Shown here piece after piece: positions 38,250 to 47,190 of a stretch of DNA of 64,000 nt. Below the pieces are notes generated by a model that was given only the letters and a program-made list of their open reading frames with translations, made no database searches and was not told the origin of the DNA. How positions within the stretch are numbered: position 1 is the first letter of the stretch; each line of letters opens with the position of its first letter. Source of the DNA: Arthrobacter silvisoli. Its GTDB lineage: Bacteria; Actinomycetota; Actinomycetes; Actinomycetales; Micrococcaceae. The translations under genes and the position numbers were made by a program. The stretch is from positions 44,389-108,388 of the forward strand of contig NZ_QRCU01000017.1 of assembly GCF_003369445.1 (NCBI RefSeq), read 5' to 3'.

Positions 38250-39086
38250 ATGACGACAACCCAACTCAAGGCGGCCACCCCGACCCGCGGCAACTGGGGC
38301 TACACCGCGCTGGCCGTCCTCATCCTGGCCGTCATGCTGTTCCCGGTCTACTGGATGGTCAACGCCTCCCTGCAACCCAACGGCACCACCCTGGAAACCT
38401 CCTGGATCCCGCTCCAACCCGATTTCACCGGCTACGCCACGGCCATCAGCGAGCAGGCCGGCAACCTGGGCACGAGCCTCATCATCGCTCTCGGCAGCGT
38501 GGTGCTGAGCCTGGCCATCGCGGCCCCGGCGGCCTACGCCCTGGCCTACTTCAAGGTCCGCGGTGCCGGCGTGGCGCTCTTCGCCATCCTCATCAGCCAG
38601 ATGATCCCGGGCATCGTCGTCGCCAACGCCCTCTACACGGCGTACAACGACCTCGGCCTGCTCAACTCCATCCCGGGGCTGATCCTGGCCGACTCCGCCC
38701 ACGGCATTCCGTTCGCGATCCTCATCATCCGGGCCTTCATGAACGGCATGCCGGCTTCGGTCATCGAGGCGGCGCGCGTGGACGGGGCGGGACATATCCG
38801 GGCGTTCTGCTCGATCGTGATTCCGCTGAGCCGGAACTCCCTGATCACCGCCGGGCTGTTCACGTTCCTGTTCGCCTGGAGCGACTTCCTGTTCGCCCTC
38901 ACCCTGACCACCACCGAGGCCGTGCGGCCCGTGACACTGGGCATCTTCCAGTACATCGGCGCCTACGTGAACGACTGGAGTTCGGTCATGGCGACGGCGG
39001 TGCTGGCCTCCATCCCGGCCATCGTCCTCTTGGTCGCGGCCCAGAAATACATCGCTGCCGGCACCACCGGCGGCGCGGTCAAGTAG
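38250..39086 (+). CDS. Sugar ABC transporter permease (MalG type)
   Basis: A 278-residue second permease with six TM segments and the EAA loop IEAARVDGAGHIRAFCSIVI. ATG 38250 (MTTTQLKAATP) has GAGGA just upstream and follows the first permease by 7 nt; the longer frame from 38163 overlaps it and was rejected. With the neighbour it forms the membrane channel. An ATPase must come from elsewhere, for example an MsiK-type shared subunit. Confidence 0.92.
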   Translation: MTTTQLKAATPTRGNWGYTALAVLILAVMLFPVYWMVNASLQPNGTTLETSWIPLQPDFTGYATAISEQAGNLGTSLIIALGSVVLSLAIAAPAAYALAYFKVRGAGVALFAILISQMIPGIVVANALYTAYNDLGLLNSIPGLILADSAHGIPFAILIIRAFMNGMPASVIEAARVDGAGHIRAFCSIVIPLSRNSLITAGLFTFLFAWSDFLFALTLTTTEAVRPVTLGIFQYIGAYVNDWSSVMATAVLASIPAIVLLVAAQKYIAAGTTGGAVK

Positions 39087-39116
39087 ACCGCCCTTACCCC
39101 TGCAAGGAGAACAACC

Positions 39117-39890
39117 ATGCCTGAAAACAAACCCATCAACGTCACCGTGTGGAGCGAAAACCGGCACGAAAAGCGGGACGAACTGGTGGCCCGGCTCTAC
39201 CCCGAAGGAATGCACGGCGCCGTCAAGGCGGGCATCGAGGAGAACCTGGGCATCGCCGTCGTGGTCCGCACCGCCACGCTGGACGAACCGGACCACGGCC
39301 TCAGCGAGGAAGCCCTCGCCGCTACCGACGTCCTCACCTGGTGGGGGCACATGTCCCACGCCGACGTCGACGACGAGATCGTGGAGCGCGTCCACCGCCA
39401 CGTCCTGTCCGGCATGGGCCTGATCGTGCTGCACTCCGGGCACTGGTCCAAGATCTTCACCAGGCTCATGGGCACCACCTGCACGCTGCGCTGGCGCTCC
39501 GAACAGGACCGCGAACTGGTGTGGACCGTGGACCCGACGCACCCGATCGCCAAGGGCGTCCCGCACCCCATCGTCATCGAGCAGCAGGAAATGTACGGCG
39601 AGTTCTTCGACATTCCCACACCCGAGGAACTCGTGTTTATCAGCTCCTTCAGCGGCGGCGAAGTCTTCCGTTCGGGCTGCACCTTCCGCCGCGGCCACGG
39701 CAAGATCTTCTTCTTCAGCCCCGGCGACCAGGACTACCCGGTGTACCACCACAAGGACGTCCGCCGGGTCATCTCCAACGCCGTCGAATGGGCCGTCACC
39801 GACCGCCCGGAACGCGCCCTCCCGGAACTGCTGCGCTACGGGACCGACGACTTCTTCAACGGCAAGAGCTACCAGGGAGCCAACGCGTGA
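39117..39890 (+). CDS. ThuA domain protein (trehalose-utilisation type)
   Basis: A 257-residue ThuA-family protein with a glutamine-amidotransferase-like fold. Family segments are [45 protein letters not shown] and [15 protein letters not shown]. ThuA with the ThuB oxidoreductase is linked to disaccharide use via 3-keto-sugars in rhizobia. AAGGAG precedes the ATG. The stop overlaps the next gene as GTGA. Confidence 0.9.
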   Translation: MPENKPINVTVWSENRHEKRDELVARLYPEGMHGAVKAGIEENLGIAVVVRTATLDEPDHGLSEEALAATDVLTWWGHMSHADVDDEIVERVHRHVLSGMGLIVLHSGHWSKIFTRLMGTTCTLRWRSEQDRELVWTVDPTHPIAKGVPHPIVIEQQEMYGEFFDIPTPEELVFISSFSGGEVFRSGCTFRRGHGKIFFFSPGDQDYPVYHHKDVRRVISNAVEWAVTDRPERALPELLRYGTDDFFNGKSYQGANA

Positions 39891-41014
39891 GCGCGCCGTT
39901 CGCCACCATTCCCGACGACGGCGCTCCCCTGCGCGTCGTCGTCGTCGGTGCGGGCGGCATGGGCCGCGCCTGGCTGCGGACCGTCGAAGAGTCGCCGCTG
40001 GTGGAACTCGCGGGCATCGTCGACCTTGACCTGTCCACGGCTGCCGAGGCGGCGGCCTCCTTGGGCCGGCCCGGCCTCCCTGTCGGTGCCGGGACCGCGG
40101 CCCTGGCGTCCGACGTCGGAGCCCAGGCGGTCATCAATGTCACCGTTCCTGCCGCGCACCATCCGGTGACGGCGGAGGCGCTGGCGGCCGGGCTGCCGGT
40201 CCTCGGCGAAAAGCCCGTGGCGTCCACCGTGGCGCAGGGGCTCTCACTGGCCGCCGCCGCGGAACTCCATGGCCAGCTCTTCATGGTCAGCCAGTCCCGC
40301 CGCTACAACCGGCATCTCTTCGCCGCCAAGCACCTGGCATCGTCCCTGGGTTCGCTCGGCATCCTGTCCGCCGAGTTCTACAAGGCACCGCATTTCGGCG
40401 GGTTCCGGGACGCCATGGACCACCCGCTGCTGCTGGACATGGCCATCCACCAGTTCGACATGGCCCGGTTCCTGCTGGATTCCGATCCCGTGTCCGTGAC
40501 CTGCGAGGAGTACAACCCGTCCTGGAGCTGGTACCGCGGGGATGCGGGCGCTACGGCGGTTTTCGAGATGACCGGCGGAGAACGCTTCGTGTTCAACGGC
40601 AGCTGGTGCAGCCCCGGCCAGGAAACCTCGTGGAACGCCTCGTGGCGGATCAGCGGTGAGCGCGGCACGGTCCTCTGGGACGGGGACGGCGAACCTGTCT
40701 CCACGCTTCCGGGGCCCGCGGATTCCTTCGCCGATCCGGGCCAGGAAATCGCCGGATCGCTGCGCGACTTCGTTTCGGCCGTGCGCACGGGAAGCACACC
40801 GATGGGACAGGTGCACCGGAACATCATGAGCCTGGCCATGGTGGAAGCCGCGATCGGGAGCGCAGCCACCGGCTCCCGGGTTTCGGTGGATGCGTTGCTC
40901 GAAGACTCCTACCGGCAGGCCATGCTCGACGAACGGGACCCGGCGGTGCTGGAGGTCCTGAAGGCATGGAGCTCGGTGCGGGCCGCCCTCGCCGGCGCAG
41001 GGGTCGCGCCGTGA
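39887..41014 (+). CDS. Gfo/Idh/MocA family oxidoreductase (ThuB-like)
   Basis: A 375-residue NAD(P)-dependent sugar dehydrogenase. The nucleotide motif [14 protein letters not shown] is near the N-terminus, the EKP motif is GEKPVAST, and the catalytic-type segment [12 protein letters not shown] is present. GTG 39887 overlaps thuA by 4 nt. Together with the transporter it suggests uptake and C3 oxidation of a glycoside. The stop overlaps the next, truncated frame as GTGA. Confidence 0.92.
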   Translation: MSAPFATIPDDGAPLRVVVVGAGGMGRAWLRTVEESPLVELAGIVDLDLSTAAEAAASLGRPGLPVGAGTAALASDVGAQAVINVTVPAAHHPVTAEALAAGLPVLGEKPVASTVAQGLSLAAAAELHGQLFMVSQSRRYNRHLFAAKHLASSLGSLGILSAEFYKAPHFGGFRDAMDHPLLLDMAIHQFDMARFLLDSDPVSVTCEEYNPSWSWYRGDAGATAVFEMTGGERFVFNGSWCSPGQETSWNASWRISGERGTVLWDGDGEPVSTLPGPADSFADPGQEIAGSLRDFVSAVRTGSTPMGQVHRNIMSLAMVEAAIGSAATGSRVSVDALLEDSYRQAMLDERDPAVLEVLKAWSSVRAALAGAGVAP

Positions 41015-41148
41015 CGGGGCGCCTGCGGGCGGGAATGGCCGGCTACTCCTTCATGGGGAAACTGATGGCCCACCGGACACGGCCCTGGCTGGCGGACCGC
41101 AGCTGGCAGGAAGTATGCACCAGAGCTTCCGGAGTTCGCCATCCTTGA
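41011..41148 (+). pseudogene. Truncated Gfo/Idh/MocA-like gene (N-terminal remnant)
   Basis: GTG 41011 overlaps the previous stop by 4 nt, exactly like the two junctions upstream, and opens a frame of only 45 residues. Its start, LRAGMAGYSFMGKL, resembles the N-terminal dinucleotide-binding segment of a second Gfo/Idh dehydrogenase, but the reading then degenerates and stops 16 bp before the end of paaH. I read it as a 3'-truncated last gene of the sugar operon; the short match makes the family call tentative. Confidence 0.55.
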
Positions 41149-41163
41149 CGGGTCCCTTCGCGT

Positions 41164-42027
41164 TCAGTCTTTCCAGTCGAAGAAGCCTTTGCCGCTCTTG
41201 CGTCCCAGTTCGCCCCGGGCCACTTTGTCGCGCAGGATCTGCGGCGGGGCGAAGCGCTCCCCCAAGGTGGAGTGCAGGTATTCGGCGATCCCAAGGCGCA
41301 CGTCCAGGCCAACGATGTCGGTGGTTTTCAGCGGCCCGGTGGGGTGCTTGTAGCCCAGAACCATGGCGGCGTCGATGTCTTCGGCCGAGGCCACGCCTTC
41401 CTCCACCATGCGCATCGCTTCCAGCGCGATCGCGACGCCCAGCCGGGATGACGCGAAGCCGGGTGCGTCATTGACGACGACGGCGGTCTTGCCAAGCGCC
41501 TCGACCCAGGCTTTCGCCGCGGCGGCAAGGTCCGGGGAGGTTTGCCTGGCCAGGACCACTTCGATCAGGGTGGACGCCGGCACCGGGTTGAAGAAGTGCA
41601 GGCCCAGGAAGTTGGCGGGGCGGTGCAGTTCCGAAGCCAGGTCCGATACGGACAGGGACGAGGTGTTCGAGGCCAGGAAGGCGTCCGCCGAGAGGTGCGC
41701 TTCCACGGCCTTCAGGGCCGCCACCTTGAGCTCGAAGTCTTCAGGCACCGCTTCCACCACCAGCCCGCAGTGAATGAACGATTCGTAGTCCGTTGACGTG
41801 CTGAAGCGGGCCAGCGCCTCCTCGGAAGTTTCACCGAGGGTGCCGCGCGCTGCGGACTTGGCAACGGCGTCGGACACCCGGGCGTGCGCGCCGGCGGCAG
41901 CTTCGGCGTCGCGCTCCACGACGATCACGGTGGCGCCCTTGACCAGGAAGGCGTGCGCGATGCCCGCGCCCATCCGGCCGCCGCCCAGGACTCCTACGAC
42001 GTGCGGGATAGCGGCAACGATGCTCAT
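41164..42027 (-). CDS. paaH: 3-hydroxyacyl-CoA dehydrogenase (3-hydroxyadipyl-CoA)
   Basis: PaaH, 287 residues, oxidises 3-hydroxyadipyl-CoA to 3-oxoadipyl-CoA. The NAD motif VGVLGGGRMGAGIAHAFL is N-terminal, and the catalytic His lies in GLHFFNPVP. The C-terminal domain has VNDAPGFASSRLG and ends KSGKGFFDW. ATG 42027 overlaps the paaF stop as ATGA. Last gene of paaJ-paaF-paaH; 3-hydroxybutyryl-CoA dehydrogenase is the alternative name from sequence alone. Confidence 0.9.
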   Translation of the reverse strand: MSIVAAIPHVVGVLGGGRMGAGIAHAFLVKGATVIVVERDAEAAAGAHARVSDAVAKSAARGTLGETSEEALARFSTSTDYESFIHCGLVVEAVPEDFELKVAALKAVEAHLSADAFLASNTSSLSVSDLASELHRPANFLGLHFFNPVPASTLIEVVLARQTSPDLAAAAKAWVEALGKTAVVVNDAPGFASSRLGVAIALEAMRMVEEGVASAEDIDAAMVLGYKHPTGPLKTTDIVGLDVRLGIAEYLHSTLGERFAPPQILRDKVARGELGRKSGKGFFDWKD

Positions 42028-42869
42028 GTGGTGGTCCTGTCCTGGGTTTCGAGGGTGCTGTCAGCGTCCGTGCCGGCGGGGAAGCCTTCCTGGGGAGGCC
42101 TGGCCGCGCGGCGTTCGGCCATCTTCTTGTCCAGGAAGTCCTGCATGCGGTCGAACTTGGCGCGCGACTCGAACAGGATGCCCTGGGCGAGGGTGTCGAT
42201 CACCGGGTGCGCACCCTCGGGGGCATGGAAGACGGACTTGGTGATCCGCACGGCCAAGGGATCCTGGCGGGCGATGCGGTCGGCGAGCTTGTGCGCGGCC
42301 TCCATCAGCACGGGGGCTTCGTAGATGCCTGTGATGAGGTTGATGCGCAGCGCCTCCTCGGCGCGCAGCACGGCCCCGGCCAGCAGGATTTCCTTGGCGA
42401 GGGGCTCCCCCACGAGTTCCTTCAGCCGCCAGGTGGCGCCGGCGGCGGCCATGATGCCGAGCCCGGTCTCCGGGTTGCCGATCCGGACGGCGGGCGTGCC
42501 GATCCGGAAGTCGGCGGCGTAGGCAAGCTCTGCTCCGCCGCCCAGGCAGTAGCCGTCGATCGCGGCGATGACGGGCATGGGCAAGCGGGCGATGCGGGCG
42601 AAAATCGTGGAGTTGATCCCGCGAAGGGCGTCATCACGACGGCGGTCCCGCAGCTGGCCGATGTCCGCGCCGGAGGCGAAGACACCTTCGCCTCCGGTGA
42701 TGATCAGGATCTTCGGCTCGCGCTCGAGGTGATCGCAGACTTTGTGCAGCTCGTCGACCATCTGCTGGTCGATGGCGTTGCGGACGTCCGGCCTGTTGAG
42801 CAGGACGGTTAGCCGGTCCTGCTGCTCTTCGACCAGCAGGGTGCTGAAAACTTCCGGGTTCAGAGCCAT
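42024..42869 (-). CDS. paaF: Enoyl-CoA hydratase (2,3-dehydroadipyl-CoA hydratase)
   Basis: A 281-residue crotonase-fold enzyme. Unlike the PaaG in this window it keeps both catalytic glutamates: GGGAELAYAADF and IGNPETGLGI. This fits hydration of 2,3-didehydroadipyl-CoA. The oxyanion segment ASGADIGQL is present. ATG 42869 shares one base with the paaJ stop (TAATG). The ~35 C-terminal residues (ERRAARPPQEG onwards) are an extension beyond the usual length. Confidence 0.88.
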   Translation of the reverse strand: MALNPEVFSTLLVEEQQDRLTVLLNRPDVRNAIDQQMVDELHKVCDHLEREPKILIITGGEGVFASGADIGQLRDRRRDDALRGINSTIFARIARLPMPVIAAIDGYCLGGGAELAYAADFRIGTPAVRIGNPETGLGIMAAAGATWRLKELVGEPLAKEILLAGAVLRAEEALRINLITGIYEAPVLMEAAHKLADRIARQDPLAVRITKSVFHAPEGAHPVIDTLAQGILFESRAKFDRMQDFLDKKMAERRAARPPQEGFPAGTDADSTLETQDRTTT

Positions 42870-44092
42870 TACACGCCTTCCAGGAGAAGCGCCGAGCCTT
42901 GCCCGACACCGATGCACATCGTTGCGAGGCCGATCCTACGGCCCGCCCCGGACAATTCGCGTTCCATCCGGCCGAGCAGCGTGATCGCTATCCGCGAGCC
43001 GCTGGAACCGAGCGGGTGTCCCAGGGCGATGGCGCCGCCGTCGTTGTTCACGATTCCGGCATCCAGCCCCAGTCGGCGCATGCTGGCGAGGGACTGGGTG
43101 GCGAAGGCCTCATTGAGTTCCACGGCGCCAATATCGGCGACGCCGAGGCCACTGCGGTCAAGGATCTTCCGGGTGGCGGGGACAGGTCCGATGCCCATGA
43201 TTTCCGGTTCGCAGCCGGCGGCCCCGCCGTCGATGATGCGGGCGCGCGGGGTGAGCCCGTACTTCCGGATAGCAGCCTCGGAGGCGACGATGATCGCGGA
43301 GGCGCCGTCGTTGAGGCTGGAGGAGTTGCCTGCGGTGACGATGGAACCGCCCGGAACGACGGGCCGCAGCCCGGCCAGGACCTCCATGGTGGTTCCCTCA
43401 CGGGGCCCTTCGTCGGTGTCGACGACGGTCTCGCCCTTCCTGGTCTTCACCGTCACAGGGACGATTTCCTCCTTGAAGCGGCCCGCGGCGATCGCGGCCA
43501 GGGCGCGTTCGTGGGAAGCGGCTGCAAAGGCGTCGGCGTCCTCGCGGGAGATGCCGTCCACGCGTCCGACTTCCTCGGCGGTTTCGGGCATCGAGTAGGT
43601 CATCTTCCCGTCCCGGGAGAGCTCACCCTTGGTGAAGCGGGGGTTGGCGAAGCGCCAGCCGATGGAGGTGTCGAAGATCTGGCCGGGCTTGGCGAAGGCG
43701 GTGGCCGGCTTCTCCTGGACCCAGGGTGCCCGGCTCATGGATTCGACGCCGCCGGCCACCACGATGTCCGCTGCGCCGGCCTTGATCATATGGCTGGCCA
43801 TGATGATGGCACTCATCCCGGAGGCGCAGAGGCGGTTGACGGTGATGCCGGGGATGTGGAGCGGAAGGCCCGCCAGGAGGGTGGCCATGCGCGCGACGTT
43901 GCGGTTTTCCTCACCGGCACCGTTGGCGTTGCCGAGGATCACCTCGTCGATCGAATCGGGGTCGACGCCGGCCCTCGCCACTGCCTCGCCCACCACCAGC
44001 CCCGCGAGGTCGTCGGGACGGACTGCGGAAAGCGAGCCGCCGTAGCGGCCGACGGGCGTACGGACGCCGCCAACAAGAAAAGCCTCGACCAT
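42869..44092 (-). CDS. paaJ: 3-oxoadipyl-CoA / acetyl-CoA acyltransferase (thiolase)
   Basis: A 407-residue thiolase that cleaves 3-oxoadipyl-CoA to acetyl-CoA and succinyl-CoA. The nucleophilic Cys is in NRLCASGMSAI, with GHPLGSSGSR (His) and CIGVGQGSAL (second Cys) near the end. AAGGA lies 7 nt before ATG 44092, favouring it over GTG 44107. The promoter region holds a PaaR-type operator. Assignment to the phenylacetate pathway over general beta-oxidation rests on the operon and operator. Confidence 0.92.
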   Translation of the reverse strand: MVEAFLVGGVRTPVGRYGGSLSAVRPDDLAGLVVGEAVARAGVDPDSIDEVILGNANGAGEENRNVARMATLLAGLPLHIPGITVNRLCASGMSAIIMASHMIKAGAADIVVAGGVESMSRAPWVQEKPATAFAKPGQIFDTSIGWRFANPRFTKGELSRDGKMTYSMPETAEEVGRVDGISREDADAFAAASHERALAAIAAGRFKEEIVPVTVKTRKGETVVDTDEGPREGTTMEVLAGLRPVVPGGSIVTAGNSSSLNDGASAIIVASEAAIRKYGLTPRARIIDGGAAGCEPEIMGIGPVPATRKILDRSGLGVADIGAVELNEAFATQSLASMRRLGLDAGIVNNDGGAIALGHPLGSSGSRIAITLLGRMERELSGAGRRIGLATMCIGVGQGSALLLEGV

Positions 44093-44128
44093 GAGCACAT
44101 CCTTCACGGAGCAGGGTCGGCGAATAAT

Positions 44129-44157
44129 TTACCGACCGTTCGTTCTATAAAGATTAC
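44129..44157 (-). promoter_or_regulatory. paaJFH promoter with PaaR-type operator
   Basis: TTTACCGACCGTTCGTTC (44129-44146) is identical over 18 bases to the paaA site. On the minus strand TAATCT (44152-44157) is a likely -10 box 5 bp upstream. The operator would overlie the transcription start. Confidence 0.8.
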
Positions 44158-44188
44158 ACTGTGCCCGTCCCGGGTCAACAGGGAAGCG

Positions 44189-44845
44189 TCACAGGACGCG
44201 GATGCCGAGGTGCCCGGCCAGAAGCGGAGCCAGCAGGCTGAGCTGGTAGTCATCGATCACGACCCCGGAGATCCCGCCGAGGCCGTTGACCGCACGGAAT
44301 TCGCTGCCGCGCAGGTCCACGTCCTTGAGCTTGGCACCCGTGACGTCGAGCGTGCCGATGGTGCAGTCCTTGAACGCCACCCGGTTCGCAGTGCTGGAGC
44401 CCAGGTCCAGTTCGTTGATGATGCAGCCGGTCACCTGAACGTCCTGGAGCTTGGAGCCGCGCAGGTTCAGGAAGTCCAGCTTGCCGCCATCGATCCGCAC
44501 CGACTGCCAACTGCCCTCGTACAGTTCCGCAGATCCCCAGCGCGGGTTGCTGATTTCGACGTCGCGCCAGGAACTGCGCGCAGCGGTGAGCACCGGGGCG
44601 TAGGGCTCGGTGAGGATGCAATCCCGGAACGTCGCTCCGCGCAGTTGTGTTTCGTTGAAGGAGGGGCGGTCAAACTCGCACTCGAGGAAATCGGCGCCGC
44701 CTAGCTCCTGGCCGTCGGCCCGCACCTGGCTGAACCGGACGCCGTCGTACCTTTCGCCGCGGCGGAAGTCCGGGGCCTCGACGTCGCGCAGGTCCGCCAG
44801 CCGCACTGGCGAGACTCTTGGGGCGGCAAGCTTTGGGGCAGCCAT
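44189..44845 (-). CDS. Pentapeptide repeat-containing protein
   Basis: A 218-residue protein with tandem A(D/N)LxX-type pentapeptide repeats that form a right-handed quadrilateral beta-helix, visible in GADFLECEFDR, TQLRGATFRDC, LDFLNLRGSKLQDVQ and LDVTGAKLKDVDLRGSEF. The biochemical role is not known; some relatives mimic DNA and protect gyrase. Its ATG overlaps the stop of the SRPBCC gene (TGATG), so the two are co-translated. Confidence 0.88.
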   Translation of the reverse strand: MAAPKLAAPRVSPVRLADLRDVEAPDFRRGERYDGVRFSQVRADGQELGGADFLECEFDRPSFNETQLRGATFRDCILTEPYAPVLTAARSSWRDVEISNPRWGSAELYEGSWQSVRIDGGKLDFLNLRGSKLQDVQVTGCIINELDLGSSTANRVAFKDCTIGTLDVTGAKLKDVDLRGSEFRAVNGLGGISGVVIDDYQLSLLAPLLAGHLGIRVL

Positions 44846-45303
44846 CAGAGGGACTCCGCTTTCGCCGCGATCTCGGCAAGGTCCTTGCTCAGGGCCCCTC
44901 GGGTAATGCCCATGCCGATCTTCCCGAAGAGGGCCATGGTGACCTTGCTCAGGAGCGTGGGCTTGAGGATCTCGGCGCCGAACGTCAAGGTGAGGTCCGT
45001 GCCGCCATCGCGTTCGGTCAGGGCAAACCTGGTGGTGTACTCGGCACCGCCTTGGCGCGCCTTGACCGTAGTGCTGCGGGGCGGTTCGGTTTCAGCCACC
45101 CACATTTCGACGGTCTCCTGCCTGCCCATCATGGTGCGGGTTTCCTTCCAGCGCGTGCCTTCGCCGTAGGGACCCTCGCTGATCATCTGCACGGAGTCGA
45201 TGCCCGAGAGGATGGCGGCCGAGCCGGGGATGTCTGAAATGACAGCCCAGACCTTCTCCGGGCCGGCGCTGATGTGCTGCGTCAGGGTGGTGGCGTGCTC
45301 CAT
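44845..45303 (-). CDS. SRPBCC family protein (START-like fold)
   Basis: A 152-residue protein of the polyketide-cyclase/START-like fold that binds small hydrophobic ligands. HISAGPEKVWAVISDIPG is the characteristic opening. The middle ETVEMWVAE and TRFALTERDGGTDLTLTFGA strands follow. TAGGCT (minus, 45310-45315) lies exactly 6 nt before the ATG, and there is no ribosome site: a leaderless candidate. First gene of the pair with the pentapeptide protein. Confidence 0.85.
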   Translation of the reverse strand: MEHATTLTQHISAGPEKVWAVISDIPGSAAILSGIDSVQMISEGPYGEGTRWKETRTMMGRQETVEMWVAETEPPRSTTVKARQGGAEYTTRFALTERDGGTDLTLTFGAEILKPTLLSKVTMALFGKIGMGITRGALSKDLAEIAAKAESL

Positions 45304-45372
45304 GGATCGAGCCTAGCCCCGGGTACTGACAGGCCCAACCGCCGGCGGGATCCGGGCCGGCATGAACGCGAA

Positions 45373-45406
45373 CGGCGGGCGCCCCCGCAAAGGGAGGCAC
45401 CCGCCG
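45373..45406 (-). terminator. Terminator downstream of the amino acid permease
   Basis: CGGCGGGCGCC (45373-45383) and GGCACCCGCCG (45396-45406) form an 11-bp stem with one mismatch and a 12-nt loop, located 15 bp after the permease stop (minus strand). Confidence 0.6.
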
Positions 45407-45420
45407 CCGGGCGTGTGGAG

Positions 45421-46884
45421 TTAGCTGAACAGTTCGCTCTTGGGCTCGTTGTTCTTGACCTTCTGCCAGCCGAGCCAGAGCACGACGGCGAAGAACGGGA
45501 CGGTACCCAGGGTCCAGGCACCGAGGTAGAAGACCTCACCTGTGGCTTTGTCCGTCATCGTGTCCATGCCGATCAGCACGGTGATGGCCAGCAGCGCCAC
45601 GAGGCCGGCCCAACTGGTCCACGGCGAACCGGGCATGGGGAGGCTGGAGACCTGGCCTTTCTTCTTCCGCAGCATGATCTGGCTGGCGAAGATGGAGCCC
45701 CACGTGAAGATCACGCCAATGGAGGCGGTGTTCAGTGCCAGGTCGAAGGCGTGGGAACCGCCCAGCCAGATGTTCAGCAGGATGCCCACGAGGTAGACGG
45801 CGCCGATCGCCAGGATGGCTGCGTACGGGACGTGGCGGGTGGACATCCTGGTGAGCCACTGCGGGGCGTGGCCGTTGTTGGCCATGGTGCGGAAGATGCG
45901 GCCGATCGAGTACAGGCCGGAGTTGCACGAGGACAAGGCGGCGGTGATGACGATCATGTTCATGACGTCGCCCATCCAGCCCAGGCCCATCTGGCCGAAG
46001 ACGGTGACGAACGGGGAGGTGCCGGCCTTGTACTGGTCAGACGGCAGCAGCATGGCGAGCAGGGTCACCGAACCGACGTAGAAGATGACGATGCGGACCA
46101 CGACGGCGCGGATCGCCTTGGGCACTTCGCGGGCCGGGTTTTCCATTTCACCCGCGGTGATGCCCACCAGCTCGATGGCGTTGTAAGCGAAGATCACGGC
46201 GTTCAGGACCAGGATCATCACCAGCCCGCCCTTGGGGAACATGCCGCCGTCGGCGTGGAAGAGGTTGCCCACCGAGGCGTGCCCTGCGCCCACTTGGGCG
46301 TTGGTGACCACCATGAAGGTGCCCACGGCCAGGAAAATCACGATCGCGGCGACCTTCAGGCAGGACGCCCAGAATTCGAACTCGCCGAAAGCCTTCACGC
46401 TGAACAGGTTCACGGCCACCAGCAGCACCAGCGCGGCGATGGCAGACAGTTCCACGGGAACGTTCGGGAAGAAGAACTGGAAGTACAGGCCGATCGCGAT
46501 CAGTTCGGCGATGCCCGTCATGGCCCAGTTGATGAAGTACATCCAGCCGGACAGGTAGGCGCCCTTCTTGCCGAAGAGTTCGCCGGCGTAGCTGACGAAG
46601 GACCCGGAGGTCTGGCGGTACATGATGAGTTCGCCGAGGGCCCGCATGAGCAGGTAGGCGATGACGCCGGCGATGGCGTAGGAGAAGATCAGGGCCGGGC
46701 CGGTGGAGGCCAGGCGCCCGCCGGCACCCATGAAGAGGCCGACGCCGATGGCGCCGCCCATCGCGATCATGGTGACGTGGCGGCGGCTCAGGGTCTTGCT
46801 GTAGCCCTCGGCGCTGAGGGACGGATCGACGGCGGTTGCCTGGCCGGTGGGGTTCTTAAGGTCTGTGGGGGTACTTTGCGTCAC
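45421..46884 (-). CDS. Amino acid permease (AAT/APC family, AnsP-like)
   Basis: A 487-residue, about 12-helix amino acid transporter. The family start SKTLSRRHVTMIAMGGAIGV and VGLFMGAGGRLASTGPA, and the consensus GSFVSYAGELFGKKGAYLSG, then WMYFINWAMTGIAE, resemble asparagine/GABA permeases. I place the start at GTG 46884 (VTQSTPTDL), with AAGGA 6 nt upstream; the frame continues to 46944 without signal. Monocistronic; the substrate is not certain. Confidence 0.9.
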   Translation of the reverse strand: MTQSTPTDLKNPTGQATAVDPSLSAEGYSKTLSRRHVTMIAMGGAIGVGLFMGAGGRLASTGPALIFSYAIAGVIAYLLMRALGELIMYRQTSGSFVSYAGELFGKKGAYLSGWMYFINWAMTGIAELIAIGLYFQFFFPNVPVELSAIAALVLLVAVNLFSVKAFGEFEFWASCLKVAAIVIFLAVGTFMVVTNAQVGAGHASVGNLFHADGGMFPKGGLVMILVLNAVIFAYNAIELVGITAGEMENPAREVPKAIRAVVVRIVIFYVGSVTLLAMLLPSDQYKAGTSPFVTVFGQMGLGWMGDVMNMIVITAALSSCNSGLYSIGRIFRTMANNGHAPQWLTRMSTRHVPYAAILAIGAVYLVGILLNIWLGGSHAFDLALNTASIGVIFTWGSIFASQIMLRKKKGQVSSLPMPGSPWTSWAGLVALLAITVLIGMDTMTDKATGEVFYLGAWTLGTVPFFAVVLWLGWQKVKNNEPKSELFS

Positions 46885-47190
46885 AGTTGTTCCTTGTGGG
46901 TTGGGGAGGTACCAGCGCCCTTTACTGCACGTGATTCGGCTCATGGGCCGGAATCCTGTTCACTTCTGCGGGTTACAGAGCGAATCATCGAAGGGCGAAT
47001 CCAGCAACCCCATCTTACAGTGTGAAACGCACCACTCGTGACCCGGCCTACACCCGGCCTCCGGTACCGCCCCCGGAACTCCTTCCTGCCCGGGTCTTTT
47101 GGGGCTAGCCTGTGTCTAGCTCGACAGACAAACCCTGCAGGTGGACGGTCGACGTCGCACCTGGCCTTCGCATTGGATCTGGGGGGAAAC
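46885..47190. other. 306-bp divergent intergenic region
   Basis: It carries the ribosome sites of the permease (minus) and the lipoprotein (plus, GGGGGG at 47181-47186). TAAGAT on the minus strand (47012-47017) and TAGCCT at 47105-47110 on the plus strand are possible -10 boxes. TTACAGTGTGAAACGCACC near 47016-47034 is A/T-richer than its surroundings, but no dyad is clear. No gene seen. Confidence 0.4.

Noticed and set aside
41115..41474. Plus-strand frame after the sugar cassette as continuation of the truncated dehydrogenase
   Set aside because: It is antisense to paaH, Arg/Ser-rich, and shows no dehydrogenase motif in any frame.
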